A DNA stretch of 6,428 nt from DASRRB01 sp036732755 (GCA_036732755.1 DAINBU010000194.1:1-6428); one strand, 5' to 3'; shown: positions 1 to 5,881, counted from the first letter of the stretch. Notes: generated by a model from the letters alone, not told the origin. Numbers and translations are program-made.

Positions 1-16
1 GCAAGGCGACCGTGCG

Positions 17-1054
17 ATGAGGGGCACGCGGACGCTGCGGTTCGCCGGCGCGCTCGTCGCCTCCGTCCTGGTCGCGGCGAGCTCCGCGCAGACGCCGCCG
101 CCGCCGGTCTACTCGCCCGACGTCAAGATCGAGCCGGACTCGATGAACCTCCACATGCTCGAGCCGAACGAGGTGAAGAACGTCGAGTTCAAGGTCCGCA
201 ACGTCTCCGACAAGCCGATCAAGATCGACTCGGTCCTCACCACCTGCCGCTGCGTGAGCGTCGACTTCGACACGCGCGAGATTCCGCCGGGAGAGGCGGC
301 CGTCGCGCGCGTGAAGGTGACGGCGGCCACGGCCGAGGCGAGGAAGACGATCGCGAGCGTGCGCACCAGCGGCTTCCGGCGCAACGTCGCGCAGTTCATC
401 ATCGAGTACACCGTCATTCCCGAGGTATTCACGCAGCCGCGCAAGGCCGACTTCGGCCGCGTGAAGGTCGGCGACAAGGCCGAGGTGACGCTCAAGGTCG
501 TGGTCCACGTGCCGAAGGAGCTGGCCGAGGACCCGGTGCTCGAGCCCTACGTGGCGCAGGACCTGCCGATCAAGGTCACCCTCGATCCGCCGGTCGTCAC
601 GAAGATCCGCGACGACACGCGCGACCTCGTGACGACGCTCCACCTCGTGCTCGACACGTCGAAGCCGCTCGCGGCCTTCGACTCCAACGTCGTCTTCAAG
701 CCGAAGGCGCCGCGCACCTACCGGCAGACGCTGGTGCGCCTCCTCGGCGAGGTGCGCGGCGCCGCCTGGTTCGAGCATCCGCAGCTCGCGTTCGGGCCGG
801 CGGCAGTCGGCGCGCCGACCAGGCTCTCGATCCGCCTCTACGGGGAGGGGCCCGACCCGCCGAAGCTCGAGGAGGCGGTCGTCACGCCCGCGGTCTTCAC
901 GGAGAAGCACGAGATCGACGCCGCCACGCGCTCGATCCGCTTCGACCTCACCTGCACGCCCACCGAGACCGGCCCCGTCACCGGCGAGCTCGTGGTGAAG
1001 GTCGCCGGCTGCCCGGCGCCGCTCAAGCTGCCGCTATCGGCGCGCGGCAAGTAG
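17..1054 (+). CDS. Secreted DUF1573-type Ig-like repeat protein
   Basis: The 345-residue product opens with a clear Sec signal peptide: basic MRGTRTLR, a hydrophobic stretch to about residue 20, and a likely cut after AASSA near residue 24. It should therefore act outside the cytoplasmic membrane. Residues 44-105 fit DUF1573: a beta-rich segment (VEFKVRNVSDKPIKI) followed by the Cys-x-Cys motif TTCRCVSV and then IPPGE. Two further Ig-like segments begin near residue 140 (DFGRVKVGDKAEVTLKV) and 250 (WFEHPQLAFGPAAVG), so it resembles a string of beta-sandwich domains. No catalytic motif is visible. The function of DUF1573 proteins is largely unknown; an envelope binding or structural role is inference. 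The ATG at 17 is preceded by AAGG at 3-6. It also overlaps a TGA at 18-20 that closes another frame open to the window edge, so an upstream gene could end here by ATGA overlap. The frame itself is open to the left edge, but the signal peptide favours ATG 17. Confidence 0.85.
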   Translation: MRGTRTLRFAGALVASVLVAASSAQTPPPPVYSPDVKIEPDSMNLHMLEPNEVKNVEFKVRNVSDKPIKIDSVLTTCRCVSVDFDTREIPPGEAAVARVKVTAATAEARKTIASVRTSGFRRNVAQFIIEYTVIPEVFTQPRKADFGRVKVGDKAEVTLKVVVHVPKELAEDPVLEPYVAQDLPIKVTLDPPVVTKIRDDTRDLVTTLHLVLDTSKPLAAFDSNVVFKPKAPRTYRQTLVRLLGEVRGAAWFEHPQLAFGPAAVGAPTRLSIRLYGEGPDPPKLEEAVVTPAVFTEKHEIDAATRSIRFDLTCTPTETGPVTGELVVKVAGCPAPLKLPLSARGK

Positions 1055-1058
1055 CCCA

Positions 1059-1083
1059 GCGGCGCCGCGAGGAGCGGCGCCGC
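1059..1083. terminator. Perfect 10-bp hairpin between convergent genes
   Basis: GCGGCGCCGC at 1059-1068 pairs perfectly with GCGGCGCCGC at 1074-1083 across the 5-base loop GAGGA. It fills most of the 41-bp gap between the stop of the DUF1573 gene and the stop of the convergent coiled-coil gene, where a shared bidirectional terminator is expected. There is no T-tract on either strand, so it is not a textbook intrinsic terminator. Each arm is itself a palindrome, so other folds are possible. Confidence 0.5.
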
Positions 1084-1095
1084 AGGAAGTGTCAC

Positions 1096-1602
1096 TCAGT
1101 ACTCGCGGACCGGCAGCGCCGCGGCCGACAGCGCGTCGACCGGGCTCACGCGCCCCTCCGCCTCGCCGTCGATCTCGTCGGGGAGGCCGGCGCGCGCCAT
1201 CTCGAGCTTCGCCTGCAGCACGACGCGGCGCGCCTCGAGGCGCCCCTTGAGCTCGCGCAGGCGCCGTCCGCCGGACGCGACCGCCTCGAGCTCGCGCTCG
1301 ACGCCGTCCTCGGGGTGGCGGCGGACCAGCTCGCGCAGGCTGCGCTCCGACTGGCCGATCGACTGGAGCGAGCGCTCGACGTCGCGGCTGCGCTGGTCGA
1401 CGCCGCGCAGCTCCTGCTCGACCGCGGTGACGCGCGGGTCGGGCTGCTGCCGTTTCGGCCGCCCGCGGGCGGTCGGCGCGTCGCAGCAGGCGGGCAGCGC
1501 GTCACACGCGTTGTGCACGCCGCGCAGCACGCTGCAGCGCAGGCGGCCCGACCAGACCATCGCGGCGAAGAGCGCGAGGAAGAAGAAGGTGCTGGCACGC
1601 AT
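1096..1602 (-). CDS. Short coiled-coil protein with N-terminal signal/anchor
   Basis: The 168-residue product starts with a strongly hydrophobic segment (STFFFLALFAAMVW, residues 4-17) that is either a signal peptide or a membrane anchor. A cysteine-containing stretch follows (Cys at about 23, 33, 39 and 40). Residues 57-140 are charged and helical with heptad-like spacing (VEQELRGVDQRSRDVERSL, then RELKGRLEARRVVLQAKLE), so a coiled coil is likely. I recognise no named family. The ATG at 1602 is preceded by GGAGG with about 7 bases of spacing, which supports this start. It lies downstream of another coiled-coil membrane-anchored gene on the same strand, separated by 168 bp containing strong hairpins, so it probably has its own promoter. 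An envelope or scaffold role is inference from architecture only. The longer overlapping frame on the + strand is low-complexity and is treated as a shadow. Confidence 0.7.
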   Translation of the reverse strand: MRASTFFFLALFAAMVWSGRLRCSVLRGVHNACDALPACCDAPTARGRPKRQQPDPRVTAVEQELRGVDQRSRDVERSLQSIGQSERSLRELVRRHPEDGVERELEAVASGGRRLRELKGRLEARRVVLQAKLEMARAGLPDEIDGEAEGRVSPVDALSAAALPVREY

Positions 1603-1620
1603 CGAGAGTCCTCCGATTCC

Positions 1621-1640
1621 GGCCCGGATCGCTCCGGGCC
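1621..1640. other. Perfect 8-bp hairpin upstream of the 1602 start
   Basis: GGCCCGGA at 1621-1628 pairs perfectly with TCCGGGCC at 1633-1640 across TCGC. On the - strand it sits 18 bases before the ATG of the short coiled-coil gene, so it would fall in that gene's 5' leader or in read-through from the gene above. It could be attenuator-like, or it may simply be a GC-rich palindrome. Confidence 0.3.
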
Positions 1641-1690
1641 ACTCGCTTCGCCGCGTCCGCCGTCCGGGGCTTCACCGACCGGCCCGACCG

Positions 1691-1718
1691 GCCCGGGGCG
1701 GTGGCTGCCGCCCCGGGC
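1691..1718 (-). terminator. Perfect 11-bp hairpin after the 290-residue coiled-coil gene
   Basis: GCCCGGGGCGG at 1691-1701 pairs perfectly with CCGCCCCGGGC at 1708-1718 across a 6-base loop. It lies 53 bp past the stop of the upstream - strand gene, a sensible place for transcription termination. No U-run follows; instead there is a tandem 9-bp repeat, CGACCGGCC twice, at 1676-1693, which overlaps the distal arm. Strength as a terminator is inference from the stem alone. Confidence 0.45.
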
Positions 1719-1770
1719 GTCGGACTGCGATTCCCCGGCTCTTTCGACGGACGCGGCCGTGGCCGCCGGC

Positions 1771-2643
1771 TCAGTGCTGGGTGACGATCACGACGGCGGG
1801 GGCGGCGGCGGGCGCCGGCGCCTTGGCGGCGAACAGCTCGTTCAGCTGGTCGACGACGTTCTTCGACACCGAGCCCTCCTTGGCCTCGTAGTCGATCCCG
1901 CTGACGCGGGAGTTGGACGACACCTTCATGCGCTCGTCGAGCATGCGGCTCTTCACCTCGAGCTTCGTCTCGAACTTCGCGAAGAGCGACCGCACCTCGC
2001 CGATCTCCGTGTTGATGTCGCGGGCGTCGAAGTCGGTCGCCACGGCGTCGGCGTAGACCTCGCGCGCCCGGTGCTTCTCGAGCTTCGCCTGGAGCAGGCG
2101 CACCTTGCTGGCGAGCTCGCCCTTCAGCGCGTCGCCGCGGCTCACGTTCTCGCGAGCGATCGCGAGCGCGCTGCGGTGCGTGTCGAGCGTCGCATGCAGC
2201 TGGCCGAGCGTCTCCTGCTGCACCTTGTAGAGCTCGATCTTGTCGGCGACGTCGCGCTCGACCTCGGAGCGCGTGTACTCGGCGTTGCCGATGCGGAAGC
2301 GCTCGCCGCCCGAGGTGAGCAGCGACTGCGCCTTCTCGAGGTTGGCCTTGAGCTTCTCGACCTGCTTCTGACGCTGCTGCGTCTCGGCGTCGAGGTGCTG
2401 CACCTCGACCTCCTCGCGGATCGCGCTCTCCTTGAGCCGCCGCACCTCGCCTTCGAGGTCGCCGATGCGGCCCTCGATCGAGCGCAGCTCGGCGCTCATG
2501 CCCTGGATCTCGCTGATCTCGTTCTTGATCGTCTCCTTGCCCTGCCTGGCCCAGGCGATCACCTGGTCCTTGCCGTAGAGGAGCCCGAGCGCACCTGCGC
2601 CCACGGCCCCGAGCAGGATCGTCTTGCCGATGAACCTGAACAT
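1771..2643 (-). CDS. Membrane-anchored long coiled-coil protein
   Basis: The 290-residue product has one N-terminal hydrophobic helix with glycine/alanine zipper-like spacing (ILLGAVGAGALGLLYG, residues 9-24). It is followed by a nearly continuous charged helical region from about residue 38 to 240, with heptad character (IEGRIGDLEGEVRRLKESA and LKANLEKAQSLL). The C-terminal tail is rich in Ala and Pro and ends VVIVTQH. The architecture resembles PspA-like or other coiled-coil envelope proteins, but I see no specific PspA signature, so no family is assigned. The ATG at 2643 has GGAGG about 8 bases upstream. It follows the zinc-ribbon/TM2-like gene by 46 bp on the same strand and may share its transcript. 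It could tether something to the inner membrane or form an oligomeric scaffold; that is inference. Confidence 0.8.
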   Translation of the reverse strand: MFRFIGKTILLGAVGAGALGLLYGKDQVIAWARQGKETIKNEISEIQGMSAELRSIEGRIGDLEGEVRRLKESAIREEVEVQHLDAETQQRQKQVEKLKANLEKAQSLLTSGGERFRIGNAEYTRSEVERDVADKIELYKVQQETLGQLHATLDTHRSALAIARENVSRGDALKGELASKVRLLQAKLEKHRAREVYADAVATDFDARDINTEIGEVRSLFAKFETKLEVKSRMLDERMKVSSNSRVSGIDYEAKEGSVSKNVVDQLNELFAAKAPAPAAAPAVVIVTQH

Positions 2644-2689
2644 CGATGGAGCCTCCGTTTCGGAAGAGAAGGGAACCTTCGGGAAACCG

Positions 2690-3085
2690 TCACTGCGCCC
2701 GCAGGAAGGGCGCGCGCGCGCGCCGGCGCGCCACGCGCCAGGCGTCGCACACGCCCCAGATCCACGGGACGATGAGCGGAGAAGTGAGGAGGACGAGGAA
2801 GGCCTTGCCGATCTGGCCGTTCCACGCCTGCCCCGCGCCGGGCAGGACGAGGCTCGCGAGCGCGCGCAGCGCCGGCGAGGCGCGTGACGCGGTCGCGCGC
2901 GTGCCGTCGGCGCGGATCAGCTCGTCGCCGCAGTGCGGGCAGGCGATGGCGGACGCGCGCAGCGGCGGGACCTTGCTGCCGCAGCCGATGCAGAAGGGCG
3001 AGAAGGGGGACGCGGCGCGCGGCGCCGCGGCGTGAGGCGCTGCGGCGGGAGCGGCGAAGCCGAACGTGGCGGTTGCAGTAGTCAT
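2690..3085 (-). CDS. Zinc-ribbon, TM2-like small membrane protein
   Basis: The 131-residue product has an Ala/Pro-rich start, then a two-knuckle zinc ribbon (CIGCG near residue 32 and CPHCGD near residue 49). A hydrophobic C-terminal half contains LASLVLPGAGQAWNGQ, a likely membrane segment (FLVLLTSPLIVPWIWG) and a conserved-looking CDAWRVARR end. The P-G-x-G-Q motif before a membrane pair is typical of TM2-like and DUF5683-like small membrane proteins. The same motif and a DAWRVA motif occur in the upstream neighbour at 3134-3724, so the two are paralogues. The ATG at 3085 has AGGAAGGA about 8 bases upstream. The gene above ends 48 bp away on the same strand, consistent with an operon. Role unknown; a zinc-stabilised cytoplasmic knob on a membrane hairpin is the visible architecture. 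Confidence 0.75.
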   Translation of the reverse strand: MTTATATFGFAAPAAAPHAAAPRAASPFSPFCIGCGSKVPPLRASAIACPHCGDELIRADGTRATASRASPALRALASLVLPGAGQAWNGQIGKAFLVLLTSPLIVPWIWGVCDAWRVARRRARAPFLRAQ

Positions 3086-3133
3086 GGGGCGGATCCTTCC
3101 TGGAGTGGGCCGGTGTCGCTGGGTCGCGCCGCG

Positions 3134-3724
3134 TCAGCGCCGCGTCTCGTGCGCGACGACGAGGCTGGCGGCGATGGCCGCGAGCGGGAGGAGCGTCCGG
3201 TTCGGCGTCGCGACGACGCCGCCGAGCTGCACGAACGACACGGCGAGCACGCCGAGTCCGAGCAGGAGGAAGATGGAGTCGTCGACGCGCGCCGACGTCG
3301 CCTTTCCTGCCGACGCGTCGCTGCGCACCTGCGCCACGCGCCACGCGTCGAAGAGGTTCAGGACGTAGACGTAGGCGATCAGCAGCGGCGAGGCGAAGGC
3401 CGCCTCGCGCAGCGCGAGCACGCTGCCGAAGAAGGCGCCGCCGCGAAACAGCCGGCCCGCGTACGCCTGGCCGAGTCCCGGCACGAGCGAGAGCGCGGCG
3501 GCGAGGAACGGGCTGCGCGGCGTCGGGCGCGACGCGACGCGCGCGACCTCGATGCGCGGCACCGGCGGCGCGCTCGCCGCCGCCGCGAGCGTCTGCGCGC
3601 GGCAGCGCGAGCAGAAGTTGCGCACGCCGTCGAGCGACCGGCAGTCCTCGCAGAGGTGCAGCCCGCAGCGCACGCAGCGCGCGACCGCGTCGAAGCTGGG
3701 ATGGGTGGCGCAGACGAGTTGCAC
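3134..3724 (-). CDS. B-box-like zinc-finger, TM2-like membrane protein
   Basis: The 196-residue product begins with a Cys/His-rich finger: Cys5, His8, Cys17, Cys20, Cys25, Cys28, Cys38 and Cys41, the spacing of bacterial B-box-type zinc fingers. After a linker come ALSLVPGLGQAYAGR (residues about 76-90), a membrane region with NLFDAWRVAQV, and two more hydrophobic helices near the C-terminus (SIFLLLGLGVLAVSFV; TLLPLAAIAASLVV). The VPGLGQAYAGR and DAWRVA motifs tie it to the genes at 2690-3085 and 6149-6428. The start is a GTG, chosen because GGGGAG lies about 7 bases upstream on the - strand and because it places the finger at the N-terminus. The 218 bp upstream, up to the inserted element, hold no gene I can support. 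The insertion now separates it from the paralogue on the right, so any former co-transcription would be affected. Function unknown. Confidence 0.78.
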   Translation of the reverse strand: MQLVCATHPSFDAVARCVRCGLHLCEDCRSLDGVRNFCSRCRAQTLAAAASAPPVPRIEVARVASRPTPRSPFLAAALSLVPGLGQAYAGRLFRGGAFFGSVLALREAAFASPLLIAYVYVLNLFDAWRVAQVRSDASAGKATSARVDDSIFLLLGLGVLAVSFVQLGGVVATPNRTLLPLAAIAASLVVAHETRR

Positions 3725-3883
3725 GTTCCGTCTCCCCGTCGCGCGTCCGCCGGGCCGGAGGCCACGAGCGGACGGCGAGCGGGGCGCCGCGAGATCAATG
3801 CACGTGCCCGCGTGAAACGGCGGCGCGCCGCGGGGCGACGGGCGTCACAAGCGGCGGCAGAGAGGCCACTTGCGCGGGAAGGA

Positions 3884-3900
3884 CGGCCGGAAGTCGGCCG
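3884..3900. other. 6-bp GC hairpin left of the insertion
   Basis: CGGCCG at 3884-3889 pairs with CGGCCG at 3895-3900 across GAAGT. In the reconstructed pre-insertion order it lies about 30-60 bp past the stop of the right-hand TM2-like gene, so it could have belonged to that gene's terminator region. It is short and lies in very GC-rich DNA. Confidence 0.25.
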
Positions 3901-3924
3901 CCGCGGTGGGACGCGCCGCCGGAA

Positions 3925-3951
3925 GGAAAGCGTACGGTCCGTCAGCTTTCC
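3925..3951. terminator. GGAAAGC/GCTTTCC palindrome at the insertion target
   Basis: GGAAAGC at 3925-3931 pairs with GCTTTCC at 3945-3951, with a further ACGG/CCGT-type pairing possible inside. The right arm is contained in the left copy of the 9-bp target duplication. With the element removed, this palindrome straddles the stop codon of the right-hand TM2-like gene, so it looks like that gene's original terminator stem, now left behind on the far side of the insertion. There is only a weak pyrimidine run next to it. Confidence 0.4.
3943..3951. repeat. Left 9-bp target-site duplication
   Basis: CAGCTTTCC is repeated exactly, in the same orientation, at 6156-6164. It abuts the left inverted repeat directly. 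The bases on the outer side differ (T here, C at the other copy), as do those on the inner side, so the duplication is exactly 9 bp. IS1-family transposition is known for duplications of about 8-9 bp. Confidence 0.75.
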
Positions 3952-3972
3952 GGACACGGTTTACTTTGAACG
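3952..3972 (+). repeat. Left terminal inverted repeat
   Basis: The end reads GGACACGGTTTACTTTGAAC and one more G. Against the reverse complement of the right end (GCGATGATTCACTTTGACCG) it matches at 14 of 20 positions with one gap. ACTTTGA is identical, and most mismatches near the core are transitions. Confidence 0.6.
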
Positions 3973-3976
3973 CCCA

Positions 3977-4858
3977 TCATCCTGCCGCCGGAAGGTAGTC
4001 GGTCAAGCGACCGCCGGTCAGCCGCTCCTCTTTGGCGATCAGATCGACCAGCTCGGGGACCGTCTGCTCTCGGGTCGCGATGCCAGCCGCAACCGCCGGG
4101 GCCGTCTTCAAGGTCGAGTGGCGCTTGATGAAGTTGGCCGCATGGTAGTGGAGAGCGACCGACGCCTCGTGGTTCAGGAGGCGCTTGCTGTACCCGATGC
4201 CGAGGCGCACGAAGCGGCGGTTGTGCGTCCGCAGGGACAGATGCGACCGCTCCACGTAACTGGTCGAGCAATGGTGCGGGTCCGGGTTGCCCATCTGTGG
4301 CTCGCGCTTGACCGCGATGCAGACGGCGGGGGAGTAGCGCCTAGCCGCGTCGCGCGCGCCCTCGTGCGGAATGCCGTAATGCTTGGTCAGGACGCCGTAG
4401 CTGATGCGGTTCCCGAAGATCTGCGGGACGAGCGGCAGGTACAGCTTGAGCGCGTCCGTCGTCACCTGGACGGTCTCGGGGACGCGCTTGGCCGCGTCGA
4501 TCAGGAAGCCGCGCGCGTCCTCCTCGTTGTGCCCGCCGACACGGTAGGAGACCACGAGGCGCGAGTCCGCGTCGATCGCGCACCAAAGCCATGCGTCGCC
4601 GTGGCCTTCGCCTCCGGCCAACCGCGTCTTCTGCTTGCACCCGACGAAGGCCCACGCCTCGTCGAGCTGTAGGCGCTTCGTGGCGAGGTCGCGGACCGTC
4701 AGATCGTGGTGCGTGCGGCAGAACTCGCCCGCATCCACGAGGAGGCGCAGGACCGTCACGTTCGAGACCCCGACGAGGCGAGCCGTCGAGTTGACGCCTA
4801 CCCCCTCGATGAGCGAGTGGAGGATGGCGACGCGCTTCTCGTGCTTCAGGATGTTCAT
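3977..4858 (-). CDS. IS1-family-type DDE transposase
   Basis: The 293-residue enzyme should cut and join the element ends. Residues 8-45 form a helix-turn-helix-like segment (STARLVGVSNVTVLRLLVDA). The catalytic triad can be read as Asp66 in QLDEAWAFVGCKQKT, Asp135 in TTDALKLY and Glu203 in YVERSHLSLR. These match the IS1 InsB pattern of DEQWGYVGAK, TDG and ERHNLNLR, followed by the basic R-x-x-R-x-x-R-x-G and SK motifs and LHYHAANF. All three acidic residues are present and the frame is intact, so the protein may be active. It is a single continuous ORF, unlike classical IS1 where a frameshift joins InsA and InsB'. I chose the ATG at 4858 because family members start with a similar MN-x-L-x-x-E-KR segment. 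The frame runs on to 5017, but that extension lies on the opposite strand of the RHH gene and across its promoter. No good ribosome binding site precedes it, so expression may be weak or leaderless. Confidence 0.9.
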   Translation of the reverse strand: MNILKHEKRVAILHSLIEGVGVNSTARLVGVSNVTVLRLLVDAGEFCRTHHDLTVRDLATKRLQLDEAWAFVGCKQKTRLAGGEGHGDAWLWCAIDADSRLVVSYRVGGHNEEDARGFLIDAAKRVPETVQVTTDALKLYLPLVPQIFGNRISYGVLTKHYGIPHEGARDAARRYSPAVCIAVKREPQMGNPDPHHCSTSYVERSHLSLRTHNRRFVRLGIGYSKRLLNHEASVALHYHAANFIKRHSTLKTAPAVAAGIATREQTVPELVDLIAKEERLTGGRLTDYLPAAG

Positions 4859-4937
4859 GCGTGTTATTGTGCCACAAGAATCATGCGGAGCAAGGATTAT
4901 TGTGGCCGAATAAATCGGAGGCCGGTAAGGTCTGGCC
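4859..4937. promoter_or_regulatory. Divergent control region with candidate operator repeats
   Basis: This 79-bp gap between the divergent transposase and RHH genes is clearly AT-richer than its surroundings, as expected for a promoter region. TTATTGTG occurs twice in direct orientation (4864-4871 and 4897-4904), 33 bp apart, about three helical turns. The first copy overlaps TTGTGCCACAA (4867-4877), an 11-bp inverted repeat with a single central base; GTGCCACA recurs at 5103-5110. Such sites would suit a dimeric ribbon-helix-helix repressor. A possible - strand promoter is TTGCTC, then 16-17 bases, then CACAAT, which would start transcription almost at the transposase ATG. For the + strand gene, GATTAT or AATAAA could serve as a -10. 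These promoter assignments are weak. Confidence 0.4.
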
Positions 4938-5135
4938 ATGAAGAAGAAACCACGCCGCGGAAGGCCCCCGCTGGACCCAGCGGACGCCCTCTCAGAGACG
5001 TTGAGGGTGCGTTTCACCCCCGGGGAGATGGCGCGGGTGAAGGCGGGCGCGAAGGCGCAGGGGGAATCGATCTCCGACTACGCGCGCCGGCTAATCCTTG
5101 ACGTGCCACAGAAAGTCGGCAACCTAGGCCGATAG
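4938..5135 (+). CDS. Ribbon-helix-helix DNA-binding protein (MobC/CopG-like)
   Basis: The 65-residue product has a basic N-terminus, MKKKPRRGRPPLDP, containing an AT-hook-like R-G-R-P core. It is followed by a ribbon-helix-helix fold: a beta strand SETLRVRF, helix TPGEMARVKAGAKAQG, a turn at ESIS and helix DYARRLIL. The E-S-I-S-D-Y-A-R-R-L pattern is typical of Arc/CopG and MobC-like proteins. The ATG at 4938 has AAGG about 7 bases upstream. It lies inside the element, divergent from the transposase across a 79-bp control region. It is therefore well placed to repress the transposase, much as InsA regulates IS1, or to bind the element ends; this is inference. MobC proteins act with relaxases, but no relaxase is visible here, so a plasmid-mobilisation role is not supported. 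Confidence 0.72.
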   Translation: MKKKPRRGRPPLDPADALSETLRVRFTPGEMARVKAGAKAQGESISDYARRLILDVPQKVGNLGR

Positions 5136-5140
5136 ACAGA

Positions 5141-5312
5141 GTCCGACAACCGCCCGGGGTGGTGTCGCCGGGGATCCGCGCTACCAACGCGGTGTCTCGG
5201 TAGATGACCGACGGCTGCCGTTCTCCGCTGCTGAGGTGATGGGGCGGGGTGCTTTCCGGCTAGGGGGCTTCCCCGCCCCACCTTCGTCCTACTCGGAGCT
5301 GGCCGCCTCAGC
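5141..5312. other. Hairpin-rich non-coding segment inside the element
   Basis: The 197 bp between the convergent RHH and coiled-coil genes contain no ORF I can support but several perfect stems. CGACA (5144-5148) pairs with TGTCG (5163-5167), continuing as ACC/GGT with a 2-base bulge. CCGCG (5176-5180) pairs with CGCGG (5188-5192) around a 7-base loop. TCGGT (5197-5201) pairs with ACCGA (5207-5211) around a 5-base loop. GCTGAGG (5230-5236) pairs with CCTCAGC (5306-5312) and encloses a 10-bp GC hairpin. The 5-bp stem with a 7-base loop reads TTGGTAG on the - strand, like a tRNA-Thr anticodon loop, but no T-arm or acceptor stem follows. This could be a structured RNA, a transposase or host-factor binding region, or only terminators. 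I cannot name an RNA family. Confidence 0.35.
5240..5280. terminator. 10-bp GC hairpin between convergent element genes
   Basis: TGGGGCGGGG at 5240-5249 pairs perfectly with CCCCGCCCCA at 5271-5280 around a 21-base loop. It lies about 50-100 bp beyond the stops of both convergent genes, which suits a bidirectional terminator. No U-run follows on either strand, so Rho-independent activity is uncertain. Confidence 0.4.
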
Positions 5313-5332
5313 GCGACCGCCTCTAGTTATTT

Positions 5333-5881
5333 TCATCGTCCACCTCCCGCGGCGGTCGCCGTCGTCCGCTTGCGCCACTTGCTGTTCGGCCCCTTGTTGA
5401 CCTGCTCCCACGAGAACCGGTCGCGGTGTCGCGAGATGAGCGAGCGCACCGTCTCTTCCTGAGGCTCCCGGGCCAGCTTTCCGGCCTTCCACAACTCGCC
5501 GAGCTGTTCGAAGACACCGGCGGAGCTGATTGGGTCGGTAGCCGCACTCAGGACGTGATCGATGCCCTCGACGATGGTGAATCGGAGCGGCGTCAGGTCC
5601 GCCACGATCTGCTTGTGGTTCGACCCGACTTCGCCGTCCAGGAACCGCAACAGCTTGCGCTGGATGGCGATCTGTGCGTCGAGATCGGCGATCCCGTTTT
5701 CGTGTTCCGCCCGCTTCTTCGCGAGAGAATCGATGGTTTCGATGATCGACTCGCGCGCTGCGGCCTGAGCTCGTTCGTGGTTGGTCATGCGGCCGGGGAC
5801 GCTAACCGCGATTCGCCGCGGGTTCAACGGAATGATGAACTGGAACAGGCGGTTCGCGAATACGGTCTGAATCCGATCCAT
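5333..5881 (-). CDS. Coiled-coil plus winged-helix-like passenger protein
   Basis: The product is 182 residues from the ATG at 5881, or 151 from the ATG at 5788 (MTNHERAQ). Neither start has a good ribosome binding site. The longer form begins 10 bp after the preceding ORF's stop and keeps GC-rich third positions, so I list it, but the shorter is nearly as likely. Residues about 40-90 are charged and heptad-like (IDSLAKKRAEHENGIADLDA), so a coiled coil is probable. Residues about 97-170 look like a winged helix: helix FTIVEGIDHVL, then PISSAGVFEQLGELW, helix EETVRSLISRH, and a wing ending GPNSKWRKR. The tail is Thr/Ala/Gly-rich. Dimeric DNA binding is inference. I recognise no named family and no catalytic motif. 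It lies within the element, so it may assist or regulate transposition, or be cargo. The + strand frame across it is judged a shadow. Confidence 0.65.
   Translation of the reverse strand: MDRIQTVFANRLFQFIIPLNPRRIAVSVPGRMTNHERAQAAARESIIETIDSLAKKRAEHENGIADLDAQIAIQRKLLRFLDGEVGSNHKQIVADLTPLRFTIVEGIDHVLSAATDPISSAGVFEQLGELWKAGKLAREPQEETVRSLISRHRDRFSWEQVNKGPNSKWRKRTTATAAGGGR

Noticed and set aside
1315..2775. Long + strand open frame of 486 codons
   Set aside because: It runs opposite the two coiled-coil genes and is made of repetitive Leu/Glu/Arg/His-rich text typical of the complement of GC-rich helical genes. The - strand genes have good ribosome binding sites and sensible architecture.
2933..4672. 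Long + strand open frame of 579 codons
   Set aside because: It spans two zinc/TM2-like genes, the intergenic gap, the element boundary and the transposase, all on the other strand. Its Arg/Ala-rich translation has no domain-like pattern.
4859..5017. N-terminal extension of the transposase to an upstream ATG at 5017
   Set aside because: It would overlap the RHH gene on the opposite strand and its promoter region. The family-like N-terminus begins at MNILKHEKR, position 4858.
4938..5135. RHH gene as a plasmid mobilisation (MobC) gene marking an oriT
   Set aside because: No relaxase, oriT-like nick region or other mobilisation gene is visible, and the gene lies within transposon ends.
5140..5220. 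tRNA-Thr-like gene on the - strand
   Set aside because: One hairpin has a 5-bp stem and the loop TTGGTAG, and another stem sits where a D-arm might be. There is no TTCRA-type T-loop and no acceptor stem of 7 bp, so it is not a functional tRNA.
5800..5810. Integron attC-like core (CTAACC)
   Set aside because: No paired GTTRRRY core or attC-type stem was found nearby, and no integrase is present.
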